A DNA stretch of 64,000 nucleotides from Enhydrobacter sp. (GTDB taxonomy: Bacteria; Pseudomonadota; Alphaproteobacteria; Reyranellales; Reyranellaceae), in the NCBI GenBank assembly GCA_025808875.1, contig CP075528.1, forward strand, positions 682,001 to 746,000. Reading direction: 5' to 3'. Below the pieces are notes generated by a model that worked only from the letters and a program-made list of their open reading frames with translations, did not search any database and was not told where the DNA came from. The translations under genes and the position numbers were made by a program. Positions 40,488-51,206 of the stretch are shown piece by piece; positions within the stretch are counted from its first letter, which is position 1, and each line of letters opens with the position of its first letter.

Positions 40488-41150
40488 TCAACGCGGCGGC
40501 GCGCGATGGGCGGCGGCGATGCCGCCGTATGTGCCGCGGCCCTGGCCGATCAGCCGATGGGCGAGGGCGACGAAAAGGCGGGCGGCCATGCGCGCGTCGT
40601 CGGCGGCATTGTGGCGGCGTCCCGCAGGATCGACGCCAAGCTGCCCGAGCAGGGCTTCGAGGTCGTTGTGCTCGGGCCGGTGGCCGAACGCTGCCGCCAA
40701 ACTTGCGGTGTCGAAACTCGGCGGCTCGCGCCACGGCCGGCCGGCGCGCGCCGCCTCGCGGCCGAGTATCGCGAGGTCGAAGCCGACGAAATGGCCCACG
40801 ACGACCGCGCCGGACAGGGCCGCCGCGATCGACGGGAAGGCCTGCGAAAAGGTCGGCGCGTCGGCGAGATGCGAGCGCTCGATGCCGTGGATCGCGGTGG
40901 CCCGCGCCGGGATCTCGATGCCAGGATCGACCAGCAGGTCGAGCGTCGGCGGCTCGACGATGTGCAGGCCTTCGGCGATGCGGACCGCGGCGAAGGAGAC
41001 GATGCGGTCGCGGCGGGCGTCGAGGCCGGTGGTTTCGCAGTCGATCACCACCATGGGCAGGCGATCGAGCGGCGTGTGGGCGAGGCCGTTCCAGTGCCCC
41101 GACGGGTCGGCACGCCGCAGATAGCGGCCGAACAAGCGGGCGAGGGTCAC
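40488..41150 (-). CDS. 3'-5' exonuclease, DnaQ/DEDDh family
   Basis: A 220-aa exonuclease with all DEDDh motifs: Exo I MVVIDCETTGLD (D and E), Exo II VVGHFVGFDLAIL, Exo III HNAADDARMAARL. The size and lack of other domains resemble DNA polymerase III epsilon-like nucleases found with CBS-DUF294 proteins. Start is GTG at 41150, overlapping the TGA of the preceding gene (GTGA). Only 3 bp separate it from the DUF294 gene. Its target, DNA or RNA, is not evident. Confidence 0.87.
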   Translation of the reverse strand: MTLARLFGRYLRRADPSGHWNGLAHTPLDRLPMVVIDCETTGLDARRDRIVSFAAVRIAEGLHIVEPPTLDLLVDPGIEIPARATAIHGIERSHLADAPTFSQAFPSIAAALSGAVVVGHFVGFDLAILGREAARAGRPWREPPSFDTASLAAAFGHRPEHNDLEALLGQLGVDPAGRRHNAADDARMAARLFVALAHRLIGQGRGTYGGIAAAHRAPPR

Positions 41151-41752
41151 GGCCCCGCGGCGACGAGGTCGTCGCAAACCGAAGGCGCCACCAGCAGCCG
41201 GCGCAGGCGATCGTTGAAGGCGATCAGGCCGAAGGCAAAGGCGTTGCACAGCACCATGCGGTTCTCGACCGGATCGCGTGGCGCGAAGGGCAGGGTCTTG
41301 AACACCAGCCCGCCTGTCTTCGCGGCGTACCCCTGCGGATCGATCGTTCCGGCTTGCGCGGAAAGACGGCCACGGAGGGTCGTGATCTCAGCGTCCCATC
41401 CCTGCGGTCGGTGCTCCGGCACGGGATGGTCGGCCAAGATCGCCGCGTAGAGATCGCCCAGGCGCACGTCGAGTTGTGGGCGCGGAGCCCCCGCCGCCTG
41501 CAGGCAAGCGTGCACGAGCACGATCATGTCGGCGAGCGCGCTGGCGAAGCCTTCCCAGCGCGACACTGCGAGCTTGGCTTGGAAGCGCGGATCGGCGAAC
41601 GCATGGGCGCTGAGACTGCCCAGTTCGTTACGGGCGAAGTCGATCACGGTGCGCTGCGCCAGATGGGCCGCCTCGCCGTCGAGGAATTGTTGCAACGCAG
41701 CGACGTTGCGGACCTTCGGCCTGGGCAGGAACGCTTTGAAGAACGACAGCAT
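41147..41752 (-). CDS. Conserved unknown protein of the acetate-module operon
   Basis: A 201-aa soluble, mostly helical protein opening LSFFKAFLPRPKVRNVAALQ. It has the segments SRWEGFASALADMIVLVHA and ITTLRGRLSAQAG and no catalytic motif that I recognise. The ATG at 41752 is chosen because it leaves room for the divergent promoter; a longer frame to 41821 exists. It is the first gene of exonuclease-DUF294-CrbR and overlaps the next start by 4 bp, so it is probably translated in step with them. Function unknown. Confidence 0.7.
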   Translation of the reverse strand: MLSFFKAFLPRPKVRNVAALQQFLDGEAAHLAQRTVIDFARNELGSLSAHAFADPRFQAKLAVSRWEGFASALADMIVLVHACLQAAGAPRPQLDVRLGDLYAAILADHPVPEHRPQGWDAEITTLRGRLSAQAGTIDPQGYAAKTGGLVFKTLPFAPRDPVENRMVLCNAFAFGLIAFNDRLRRLLVAPSVCDDLVAAGP

Positions 41753-41981
41753 CGTGTGGATCAGTGTTCGACTTTGGTCTGATTGTGGCGACGCCGAGGC
41801 AGAGTACTCTTTTCGGGCCAAGAAGCTAGGAGCGCCGCGTCACGGCGCCATCGATTGTGGGAGGACAAGGCAGAGCATGCGCTGCGTGTCCAGATTTCGT
41901 CTTTCTTCGTCGGCCGTTTCCGACGCAACGACACGCGCCCCTGTGGCTGACGCAACAAGGAACTGAGGAGGAGTAACGGGC
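41753..41981. promoter_or_regulatory. Divergent control region of the acetate module
   Basis: 229 bp between the minus-strand unknown/exonuclease/DUF294/CrbR operon and the plus-strand DUF4212/symporter operon. It contains a perfect hairpin GCGCCG-CGTCA-CGGCGC (41833-41849) near the middle and GGAGGAG about 10 bp ahead of the DUF4212 ATG. Regulation of both operons by the CrbR-like protein is expected from known CrbSR systems, but I could not define a binding site. Confidence 0.4.
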
Positions 41982-42248
41982 ATGGCTCAGAAACTCGACG
42001 CTGCGCAAATGCAGAAGTACTGGACCAAGACATCGCGTTTGATGTGGACGATCTTCGTGCTGTGGATCTTCTTCAGCTTCGTCGTGCACTTCTTCGCGGT
42101 GCAGCTCAACGGTATCAAGATCCTGGGCTTCCCGATGGGCTTCTACATGGCCGCGCAGGGATCGCTGATCGCCTTCGTCGTGCTGTGCGCCTGGAACGCG
42201 ATCTCGCAGAACAAGATCGACGAAGAATTCGGCGTCCAGGAAGACTGA
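41982..42248 (+). CDS. DUF4212 small membrane subunit of a Na+/solute symporter
   Basis: An 88-aa protein with two helices (about 22-42, LMWTIFVLWIFFSFVVHFFA; 52-75, GFYMAAQGSLIAFVVLCAW) flanked by charged ends. DUF4212 proteins almost always precede an SSS symporter of the acetate/pyruvate kind and seem to be its small subunit. The symporter starts 17 bp on. Confidence 0.92.
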   Translation: MAQKLDAAQMQKYWTKTSRLMWTIFVLWIFFSFVVHFFAVQLNGIKILGFPMGFYMAAQGSLIAFVVLCAWNAISQNKIDEEFGVQED

Positions 42249-42265
42249 TCCGGAGGAGGGGAGAA

Positions 42266-44068
42266 ATGGCCAATACCAACACCACCGCTTCCGGCGGCAG
42301 TTTCATCAACAATCTGGGCAAGATCTACGGCGGCTACGCCGGCGGCTTCATCGGCTTCACGCTGATCCTCGCCGTGCTGGAGCAGATGGGTGTGCCGAAC
42401 AAGATCATCGGCTACGCCTTCGTGTTCCTGACGATCGCCGTTTACGCCTATATCGGCATCCTGTCGCGTACCATGGACCTGTCAGAGTACTACGTCGCCG
42501 GCCGCAAGGTGCCGGCGCTGTACAACGGCATGGCCACCGGTGCCGACTGGATGAGCGCCGCCTCCTTCATCTCGATGGCCGGCGGCATCTATCTCGGCGG
42601 CTACAACGCTCTGGGCTACGTGCTGGGCTGGACCGGAGGCTACGTGCTGGTCGGCATTCTGCTGGCGCCCTACCTGCGCAAGTTCGGCCAGTTCACCGTG
42701 CCCGACTTCCTCGGCACGCGCTACGAGGGCAATGCCGCGCGGCTGTGCGGCGTGATCGTGCTGTTCGCGGCGTCGTTCACCTACATCGTCGCGCAGACCT
42801 TCGGCATCGGCATCATTACCTCGCGCTTCCTCGGCATTCCCTTCGAGGTCGCGATCTTCGTCGGCCTGCTCGGCATCCTGGTGTGCTCGATGCTGGGCGG
42901 CATGAGGGCCGTCACATGGACCCAGGTGGCGCAGTACATCATCCTGATCATCGCCTACCTCGTACCGGTGGTCTGGCTGTCGACCTCGCACTACGGATTC
43001 CCGATCCCCGAACTGACCTACGGCCGGGCACTCGAGCAGATCACCGAGCTCGAGAACAAGCTCGGTGTCGCCAAGCACTTCGTCGGGTCCTTCACCAACG
43101 CTCAAGGCCAGTTCACCTGGACCGAATTCAACAACTTCTGGGCACTGGTGCTCTGCCTGATGGTCGGCACGGCATCGCTGCCGCACATCCTGATGCGCTA
43201 CTTCACCACGCCCAGCGTCCGCGAGGCGCGCACCTCGGTGGCATGGTCGATCTTCTTCATCTTCCTGCTCTACTTCACGGCGCCGGCCTATGCCGCCTTC
43301 GCGAAGCTCGAGGTCTACCAGAACGTGATCGGCCAGCCGATCGCCCAGCTCCCGGCGTGGGTCCAGAACTGGTCCCAGGTCGGCGGCCTGCTGACCATCA
43401 CGGATACCAACAAGGACGGCATCCTCCAGCTCGCCGAGTTCAGGATCCACCAGGACATCATCGTGCTGTCGATGCCGGAGATCGCCGGCTTGCCGTACGT
43501 GGTGTCGGGCCTGGTGGCGGCGGGCGGCCTCGCCGCGGCGCTTTCCACCGCCGACGGCCTGCTGCTGGCCATCGCCAACGCGCTCAGCCACGACGTCTAC
43601 TACAAGATGATCGACCCCAAGGCCTCGACGGCCCGTCGTTTGCTAGTGGCGCGCTCGCTGCTGGTCATCGTCGCGATCATCGCGGCGGCGGTGGCGGGCA
43701 CGCGGCCCTCGGGCATCATCCAGATGGTGGCCTGGGCCTTCTCGCTCGCGGCGGCCGGCCTGTTCGCGCCGCTGGTGCTCGGCATCTGGTGGAAGCGCAC
43801 GACCAAGACAGGTGCCATCGTCGGCATGATGTCGGGTTTCGCGGTGTGTCTCTTCTACCTGGTCATGACCCGGTACGCGCCGGAAACCTTCAAGGGCATG
43901 TTCGGCACCGACCTGTGGTGGGGCATCCGCAACATCTCGTCGGCGCTGTTCGGCCTGCCGGTGGCGTTCATCGTCACCTGGATCGTAAGCCTGATGACGC
44001 CCGAGCCGTCGAAGGAGATGCAGGACTTCGTCGACTCGATCCGCGTACCCAGGGGCGTGACCACCTGA
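42266..44068 (+). CDS. Na+/solute symporter (acetate-type, VC2705 subfamily)
   Basis: A 600-aa SSS-family symporter with about 13-14 helices. It has DLSEYYVAGRKVPALYNGMATGADWMSAAS (cut here for length: the YYVAGR and ATGADWMSA motifs), FGQFTVPDFLGTRYEG and a Ser/Thr sodium site near AAALSTADGLLLAIANALSHD. An insert at about residues 375-405 reads LTITDTNKDGILQLAEFRIH, which looks like an EF-hand calcium loop. Similar carriers take up acetate, propionate or pyruvate. GGAGGAGGGGAGAA precedes the ATG, a strong ribosome site. The operon ends in a terminator. Confidence 0.9.
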   Translation: MANTNTTASGGSFINNLGKIYGGYAGGFIGFTLILAVLEQMGVPNKIIGYAFVFLTIAVYAYIGILSRTMDLSEYYVAGRKVPALYNGMATGADWMSAASFISMAGGIYLGGYNALGYVLGWTGGYVLVGILLAPYLRKFGQFTVPDFLGTRYEGNAARLCGVIVLFAASFTYIVAQTFGIGIITSRFLGIPFEVAIFVGLLGILVCSMLGGMRAVTWTQVAQYIILIIAYLVPVVWLSTSHYGFPIPELTYGRALEQITELENKLGVAKHFVGSFTNAQGQFTWTEFNNFWALVLCLMVGTASLPHILMRYFTTPSVREARTSVAWSIFFIFLLYFTAPAYAAFAKLEVYQNVIGQPIAQLPAWVQNWSQVGGLLTITDTNKDGILQLAEFRIHQDIIVLSMPEIAGLPYVVSGLVAAGGLAAALSTADGLLLAIANALSHDVYYKMIDPKASTARRLLVARSLLVIVAIIAAAVAGTRPSGIIQMVAWAFSLAAAGLFAPLVLGIWWKRTTKTGAIVGMMSGFAVCLFYLVMTRYAPETFKGMFGTDLWWGIRNISSALFGLPVAFIVTWIVSLMTPEPSKEMQDFVDSIRVPRGVTT

Positions 44069-44089
44069 ACGCAGGACCAAGACCGAGCG

Positions 44090-44120
44090 AACAGGGCCCT
44101 TCGGGGTCCTGTTCTTTTTT
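44090..44120 (+). terminator. Rho-independent terminator after the symporter
   Basis: AACAGGGCCC and GGGTCCTGTT pair around TTCG/G with one G-U or mismatch, followed by CTTTTTT. It lies 22 bp after the symporter stop and isolates the DUF4212/symporter operon from the next gene. Confidence 0.85.
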
Positions 44121-44156
44121 GGGCATCGCGCTACAGTCGGTGCAAGGGAGCGGCAC

Positions 44157-44474
44157 TTGGCATCGCAGGACATCTGGTGGAGCTACTGGTACTTCCATCT
44201 GCCCAATTACTTCCTGTCGCTCGTCTTCTACTGCCTGTTCGGCCGGCTGATGCTGGGCTTTTTCCTGCCGCCGGACAGCCCCAACTACATCTACCGTTCG
44301 TTCCGCTGGCTGACCGACTGGATCTACCGGCCGGTGGCGTACGTGACGCCGTCGGCGCTGCCGCCCATCGCGATCGCGCCCGCCGCCGCTTTCTGGGTGG
44401 CGATGCTGCGGGTCGTGTTCTTCATGGTGCTCTACCAGTTTGGGCTGACGCCGCGGCCGGGGACGGGCGGTTGA
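44157..44474 (+). CDS. YggT-like small membrane protein
   Basis: A 105-aa protein with helices near residues 17-37 and 75-97 and a central amphipathic RSFRWLTDWIYRPVAYVTPSAL that resembles the YggT family's TDPILRPVR region. The start is TTG at 44157 with AAGGGAG seven bases ahead; no ATG or GTG gives a full first helix. YggT proteins are linked to cell envelope or osmotic roles. A second small membrane gene follows 4 bp on. Confidence 0.6.
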   Translation: MASQDIWWSYWYFHLPNYFLSLVFYCLFGRLMLGFFLPPDSPNYIYRSFRWLTDWIYRPVAYVTPSALPPIAIAPAAAFWVAMLRVVFFMVLYQFGLTPRPGTGG

Positions 44475-44478
44475 CGTG

Positions 44479-44790
44479 ATGGATCGCAACTTTCTCCTGT
44501 TCACGGTGGTTGGGATCAGTGCGTTGAACGGCCTGTTTTCGCCGTTCCTCGCCGTCGCCCTGCCGATTGCGGCCGTGCTGATGCCGGAAATCTTCCCGCG
44601 CTCGGTCGGCTGGGTGCTGTTCTTCAGCTCGATCTTGGTCGCCTCGGGCACATTGTTGTTTTCCGGGATACCGGCCGCGCTCTACGAACGCCTGGCCAAG
44701 CCCGCAGCCGACAGCAACGTCGCCATGTACATCTGGATCGCCGGCGCAGCACTGCTGGCGGCGCCGGCATTGCGGCACGCCTTGGGCTGA
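44479..44790 (+). CDS. Small membrane protein, unknown
   Basis: A 103-aa protein with three hydrophobic helices (about 5-34, 45-66 and 82-98). ATG at 44479, with GTG one codon earlier as alternative; it starts just after the YggT-like gene's stop, so the two are probably one unit. No family recognised. Short loops with PEIFPRS and YERLAKP are the only polar parts. Confidence 0.65.
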   Translation: MDRNFLLFTVVGISALNGLFSPFLAVALPIAAVLMPEIFPRSVGWVLFFSSILVASGTLLFSGIPAALYERLAKPAADSNVAMYIWIAGAALLAAPALRHALG

Positions 44791-44880
44791 TTCTCTGCAC
44801 GCCCAACGCAGTTTGCCCGTGCACGTTCAGGGAGTCGTGATGTCGTTGGTCCGGGCGGGCGGCCGCGCTATCGTCGCGTC

Positions 44881-45267
44881 ATGAGCTACGACGACATCAG
44901 GCGCTACGCCGAGCTGTCGGTGCGGCGCGGTTGCGGCTTCGGCCTGATGGCCATTGTCACCGCCATGGTCGGCTTCTCCGGAGAGCCGCGCATCGCCGTG
45001 CGCGTCGGCGCCCTGTCGATGACGATCGCCGCCGTCGTGCTGTTCTGGCGCGGCTGGCGGGCGCGTTCGCGCAACTACCGCCACACGGAAGTGTGGCTGA
45101 TGATCGAGGACGCCCCGGCCCTGCCGCGAGAGCGGCTGCAGACGATGATTGGCGGCGCGCTGGCCGACGTCTATTTCCGCCATGCCCGGCTGGCGGCGTA
45201 CGTCGCGCTGGTGACGTGCGCCATCAGTCTCGCCGTCGGCAGTCCGCTGCGGACTGGTACGCCATGA
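44881..45267 (+). CDS. Membrane protein of unknown function upstream of ppa
   Basis: A 128-aa protein with two helices near residues 20-55, a polar middle ([21 protein letters not shown]) and a last helix near 105-122. Its stop overlaps the ppa ATG (ATGA), so it is translationally coupled to the pyrophosphatase gene. No family recognised. Confidence 0.72.
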   Translation: MSYDDIRRYAELSVRRGCGFGLMAIVTAMVGFSGEPRIAVRVGALSMTIAAVVLFWRGWRARSRNYRHTEVWLMIEDAPALPRERLQTMIGGALADVYFRHARLAAYVALVTCAISLAVGSPLRTGTP

Positions 45268-45794
45268 ACATCGATGCCATCGCCATCGGTCGCAACCCGC
45301 CCGACGACGTAAACACCATCATCGAGGTGCCGATCGGCGGCGAGCCCATCAAGTACGAGATGGACAAGAAAGCGGGCACGCTGGTCGTCGACCGCTTCCT
45401 CTACACGCCGATGCGCTACCCGGGGAACTACGGCTTCGTGCCGCACACGCTCAGCGACGACGGTGATCCGATCGACGTGCTGGTCGCCAACACCCGCCCC
45501 ATCCTCCCAGGCGCGGTGATGAACGTGCGGCCGATCGGGGTCCTGCGCATGGAAGACGACGGCGGCGGTGACGAGAAGATCATCGCGGTACCCTCGCCGC
45601 ATCTCACGCAGCGCTACGTCCACGTGAGGAGCTTCGCCGATCTGCCGCAAATCACGCGCGAGCAGATCGAGCACTTCTTCATCCACTACAAGGATCTCGA
45701 ACCCGGCAAGTGGGTGAAGCTGCTCGGCTGGGGCGACGCCGAGGAGGCGAGGCGGCTGATTTCCGAGGCGATCGAGAGGGCTCGGCGGCGATGA
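45264..45794 (+). CDS. ppa: Inorganic pyrophosphatase
   Basis: A 176-aa family I soluble pyrophosphatase, the usual bacterial length. It has [17 protein letters not shown] near residue 32, [11 protein letters not shown] and the metal-binding signature [10 protein letters not shown] (about 67-76), then [16 protein letters not shown]. It pulls biosynthetic reactions forward by hydrolysing PPi. Both ends overlap neighbours with ATGA junctions. Confidence 0.96.
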   Translation: MNIDAIAIGRNPPDDVNTIIEVPIGGEPIKYEMDKKAGTLVVDRFLYTPMRYPGNYGFVPHTLSDDGDPIDVLVANTRPILPGAVMNVRPIGVLRMEDDGGGDEKIIAVPSPHLTQRYVHVRSFADLPQITREQIEHFFIHYKDLEPGKWVKLLGWGDAEEARRLISEAIERARRR

Positions 45795-46429
45795 GCGCGC
45801 CGCATGCGCCGCTCCTCCTGCCGCTGGTCGATGCTGCGGGAACCTTCGCTTTCGCGCTGAGTGGCGGGGCGCTCGGCGTGCAGAAGCGCTTCGACGTCTT
45901 CGGCGTGCTGTTCCTGGCCGGAATCGCCGCGGTGGCGGGCGGCGTGACGCGCGATCTGCTGATCGGCGATGTGCCGCCGATGGCGATCAGGCACTGGCAT
46001 GTGCTGGCGATCGCCGCCGTCGGCGGCCTGGTCGCCTTCTTCCTCTATCCCGTGGTGCGCACCCTCAACCGGCCGGTGCTGGTGCTCGATGCCGTCGGGC
46101 TCGCGCTGTTCGCCGTCACGGGCACGCAGAAGGCGCTCGATTTCGGCATCAACCCGCTGCTGGCGGCGATGCTGGGCATGATCTCCGGCATCGGCGGTGG
46201 CATGCTGCGCGACCTGCTCGCCGGCGACGTGCCGTTCGTGCTGCGCACCGACCTCTATGCCGTCGCGGCGCTCGCCGCCGGCGCCACCGTGGCTCTGGGC
46301 GATGCTTTCGACGTCGACGCCGCGGTGGCGATGCTGGTCGGCGCGTCGGCCTGCCTCTTCCTGCGCCTGATGGCGGTCTTTCGCGGTTGGCGCGCGCCGG
46401 TCTCGCGCTGGGGCGGCGACGGCAGCTAG
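45791..46429 (+). CDS. Trimeric intracellular cation (TRIC/UPF0126) channel family protein
   Basis: A 212-aa protein with seven helices in two tandem TRIC repeats. Each repeat has a Gly-rich kink: [14 protein letters not shown] and [17 protein letters not shown]. Bacterial TRIC homologues are potassium-permeable trimeric channels; YadS/YicG are relatives. Starts on ATGA with ppa. Confidence 0.9.
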   Translation: MSAPHAPLLLPLVDAAGTFAFALSGGALGVQKRFDVFGVLFLAGIAAVAGGVTRDLLIGDVPPMAIRHWHVLAIAAVGGLVAFFLYPVVRTLNRPVLVLDAVGLALFAVTGTQKALDFGINPLLAAMLGMISGIGGGMLRDLLAGDVPFVLRTDLYAVAALAAGATVALGDAFDVDAAVAMLVGASACLFLRLMAVFRGWRAPVSRWGGDGS

Positions 46430-46435
46430 ACCCCC

Positions 46436-47653
46436 GTGGCCGTTCGCAAGAATCCCTCGCCCGGCCTCCGGCGCATGCTGGGCGCCAGTGCGCCGGATTT
46501 CTGGCGGCTGTGGTTTGTCGGCCTGATCGTCTTCACGGTGCGCTGGCTCGAGACGGTCGCGGTCGGCATTGTCGTCTACCAGATCACCGAGCAGGCCTTC
46601 CTGGTCGCCATGATGACCATGCTGAGGCTGCTGCCCATGGGCCTGTTCGGCGCGTTCCTGGGCACCCTCGCCGAGCGCCTCGACCGGCGCCTGACGCTGA
46701 TCGCCGTGATCGCTCTCATGGCCGCGACCTCGGGGATCCTCGCCACGGTCGCTTGGCTCGACGCGCTCGAAGTCTGGCACTTGGCGGTGGCCAGCTTCGT
46801 CAACGGCTGCGGCTGGGCAACTGACAATCCGCTGAGACGCATGATGATCGGCGAAGTGGTCGGTCGCGAGCAGATGAGCCGGGCGATGTCGCTCGACGTC
46901 GGCGCCAGCAACGCCAGTCGCATGGTCGGCCCGACCGTCGGCGGCGTGTTGCTGGTGACGATCGGCATCGAGGGGGCTTTCCTTCTGAGTGTGGCGATGT
47001 ATGCCGCGGCAATCGCGGCTTGCCTCGCGGTCAGGGCGCGCATTCCCTCGTCGCCCGCCGGCGCCGGCATGCTGGCCAGCACGCGCGAGGGGCTGACCAT
47101 GGTGTTGGCCGACAAGCGGCTGACGGCGACCCTGGTGGTCACCGTCATCTACAACGTCTTCGCCTGGCCGTTCACCAGCATGATCCCGGTGATCGGGCGC
47201 GACAGGCTGCAGCTCGGCCCGGAGGGCGTCGGCATCCTGGCGAGCCTGGACGGGCTCGGTGCCTTCCTCGGGGCGATGATCCTCGCCGTCGTCCTCAGCA
47301 CGCGCTGGTATGCGCGCACCTATGTCGGCGGAGTCGCCTGCTACATGGTGGCACTGATCGTCTTCGCGATGGCGACCGACCCGGTCTGGGCCGGCATCGC
47401 CCTGGTCGTGACCGGGCTGGGCGGCGCCGCCTTCGCCACCCTGCAGGCGACCATCGTCTATCTTGCCGCACCGCCCGACATGCGCTCGCGGGTCCTCGGC
47501 GTGCTTTCGGTCTGCATCGGCACCGGGCCGCTCGGCTTCGTCTGGCTGGGCTGGCTGGCCGATCGGATCGGCGCGCACCACGCGACGGCGCTGACCGGCG
47601 CCCTAGGCCTGGTCGTGCTCGCCGCGACTTTTCCGTTGTGGCGCCGGATCTGA
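46436..47653 (+). CDS. MFS transporter
   Basis: A 405-aa major facilitator with about 12 helices. The loop after helix 2 reads FLGTLAERLDRRLTL, the motif A position, and NPLRRMMIGEVVGREQMSRA follows helix 4. It resembles the MFS_3/EntS-type exporters. Start is GTG at 46436, 6 bp after the TRIC gene. No substrate clue from neighbours. Confidence 0.85.
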   Translation: MAVRKNPSPGLRRMLGASAPDFWRLWFVGLIVFTVRWLETVAVGIVVYQITEQAFLVAMMTMLRLLPMGLFGAFLGTLAERLDRRLTLIAVIALMAATSGILATVAWLDALEVWHLAVASFVNGCGWATDNPLRRMMIGEVVGREQMSRAMSLDVGASNASRMVGPTVGGVLLVTIGIEGAFLLSVAMYAAAIAACLAVRARIPSSPAGAGMLASTREGLTMVLADKRLTATLVVTVIYNVFAWPFTSMIPVIGRDRLQLGPEGVGILASLDGLGAFLGAMILAVVLSTRWYARTYVGGVACYMVALIVFAMATDPVWAGIALVVTGLGGAAFATLQATIVYLAAPPDMRSRVLGVLSVCIGTGPLGFVWLGWLADRIGAHHATALTGALGLVVLAATFPLWRRI

Positions 47654-47753
47654 TGGGGTGGATGTTTTGTTCCGACGGCATCGACGAGTGGCAACGCGCG
47701 CCATGCTGCTCCCAAACCCAATCTCCGGGCGCCTATAGGCACGCCAGGGCGAA

Positions 47754-47829
47754 TGGTAGGCCCGGCAGGATTCGAACCTGCGACATAACCGTTATGAGCG
47801 GCTCGTTCTAACCACTGAACTACGGGCCC
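47754..47829 (-). tRNA. tRNA with CAU anticodon, probably tRNA-Ile2 (lysidine type)
   Basis: Complete cloverleaf on the minus strand: acceptor GGGCCCG pairs with CGGGCCT, D stem GTTC/GAAC, anticodon stem AGCCG/CGGTT around CTCATAA, T arm GCAGG-TTCGAAT-CCTGC, discriminator A and encoded CCA. CAU tRNAs can be initiator, elongator Met or Ile2. The CTCATAA loop, the D-loop and the similarity to known Ile2 tRNAs favour Ile2, which TilS would convert to read AUA. It is not an initiator, because the acceptor's first pair is G-U and the GGG/CCC stem below the loop is lacking. Confidence 0.88.
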
Positions 47830-47866
47830 CCTGGTACCGGAGGTAAGCTCGGCCCGTGTTCTACAC

Positions 47867-48574
47867 TCATTCGGCCGGCGGCACGAACATATAGCCGATG
47901 CCGCGCACGGTGCGAATGACCGTCGGCTTCTCGGGTGCCGGCTCGATCTTGCGCCTGATCCGGGTGATCCGGAGATCGATCGCCCGGTCGAACGGATCGC
48001 GGGCGCGGTGGCTGGTGGTCTCCAGCAGCCAGTCGCGACTGAGTGGACGGTTGGGATTCTCGGCGAAGATCTTGAGGATGTCGAACTCGCCGGCGGTCAC
48101 CGCCACCTCGTTGCCGTCGTCGTCCTGCAACTCGCGGCGCGTCAGGTCGAGTGTATGGCGGCCCATGCGCACCCGTTCCAGCCGCGAGGGCGTGGTCTTG
48201 TGGGACGAACGGCGCAGCACGCTCTTGCAGCGCGCCAGCAATTCGCGCGGCTCGTAAGGCTTGGCCACGTAGTCGTCGGCGCCGCTCTCGAGGCCCAGCA
48301 CCTTGTCGACCGAATCGCCCGCCGCGGTGAGCATGATGATGCCGACCCGCGTGCTGCTTTCGCGCAGCCAGCGCGCCAGCGCGAAGCCGTCCTCCTGGCC
48401 GGGCAACTGCACGTCGAGCAGGACGAGATCCGGCATTGAGCGCGAGACCTGGCGGCGCATCTGCGCGCCGTTCTCGACCGCGGTCACCTTGAGATCATGG
48501 TTCGTGAGGTAGGTCTCGGCCGCCCTGCGCTGAAACGCGTCGTCCTCGACCAGCAGAATCGAAGGTTGCTGCAT
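47867..48574 (-). CDS. OmpR/PhoB-type response regulator
   Basis: A 235-aa regulator. Receiver with ILLVEDDAF, phospho-acceptor Asp54 (LVLLDVQLPG) and Lys in DDYVAKPYEP; then a winged helix with VAVTAGEFDILKIFAENPNR, the usual RAIDLRITRIRRKIE recognition helix and VRGIGYMF. The ATG at 48574 gives the standard start. It diverges from a hybrid kinase and Hpt gene, its likely partners in a phosphorelay. Relatives in this arrangement include TorR- or ArcA-like regulators. Confidence 0.93.
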   Translation of the reverse strand: MQQPSILLVEDDAFQRRAAETYLTNHDLKVTAVENGAQMRRQVSRSMPDLVLLDVQLPGQEDGFALARWLRESSTRVGIIMLTAAGDSVDKVLGLESGADDYVAKPYEPRELLARCKSVLRRSSHKTTPSRLERVRMGRHTLDLTRRELQDDDGNEVAVTAGEFDILKIFAENPNRPLSRDWLLETTSHRARDPFDRAIDLRITRIRRKIEPAPEKPTVIRTVRGIGYMFVPPAE

Positions 48575-48735
48575 GACTTGTGTCCAAATTGCTTTAGTAA
48601 TAATGTCTGATAAAATACCAAGTAATTGTAACGATTTATAGTCCTTTCTTAATGTTTTTGATACAGTATTAGGGCCTCGCCGAGCATGCCACACCATATG
48701 TTGCTTCGCTCCTTCTTGCGCACGCGGTTCGCGCG
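48575..48735. promoter_or_regulatory. AT-rich divergent promoter region of the phosphorelay genes
   Basis: 161 bp between the OmpR-type gene and the hybrid kinase, clearly richer in A/T than anything near it (48590-48670). On the minus strand TTGGTA and TACTAA stand 16 bp apart, a possible promoter for the regulator. On the plus strand TTGATA lies near 48658. No clear palindrome was found. Confidence 0.45.
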
Positions 48736-50879
<2,144 letters not shown>

Positions 50880-50883
<4 letters not shown>

Positions 50884-51203
50884 ACGATGCCTACGACCGC
50901 GCCAAGCTCGTCGAACTGTTCGGCGAGGACCCGGCGACCCTGGCCGAGGTCGAGCGCGATTTTCTGGCGACCGCACAGGGTGCCCATCGCGAGATCGTCG
51001 GCTCGACCGATTGCGCCCTGATCGCCCGCGCCGCCCACCGGCTCAAGGGTGCATCGGGCATGATCGGCGCGGCCGCGCTGCGCCAGATCGCCGAGGCCGT
51101 CGAGCGCGCCGCCAAGGCCCAGGACCTGCCGAGCGTGCGCCGCCTGCACGAGATGTTCAGCGTCGAGGTGAAGCGCGTCGCCGACCAGGTCGCCGCCCGG
51201 TAG
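50880..51203 (+). CDS. Histidine phosphotransfer (Hpt) protein
   Basis: A 107-aa Hpt domain with phospho-acceptor His53 in [14 protein letters not shown]. It overlaps the hybrid kinase stop (ATGA), so kinase and Hpt are made together. It would pass phosphate from the kinase's receiver (Asp636) to the OmpR-type regulator encoded divergently (Asp54). Confidence 0.9.
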
Positions 51204-51206
51204 CCC

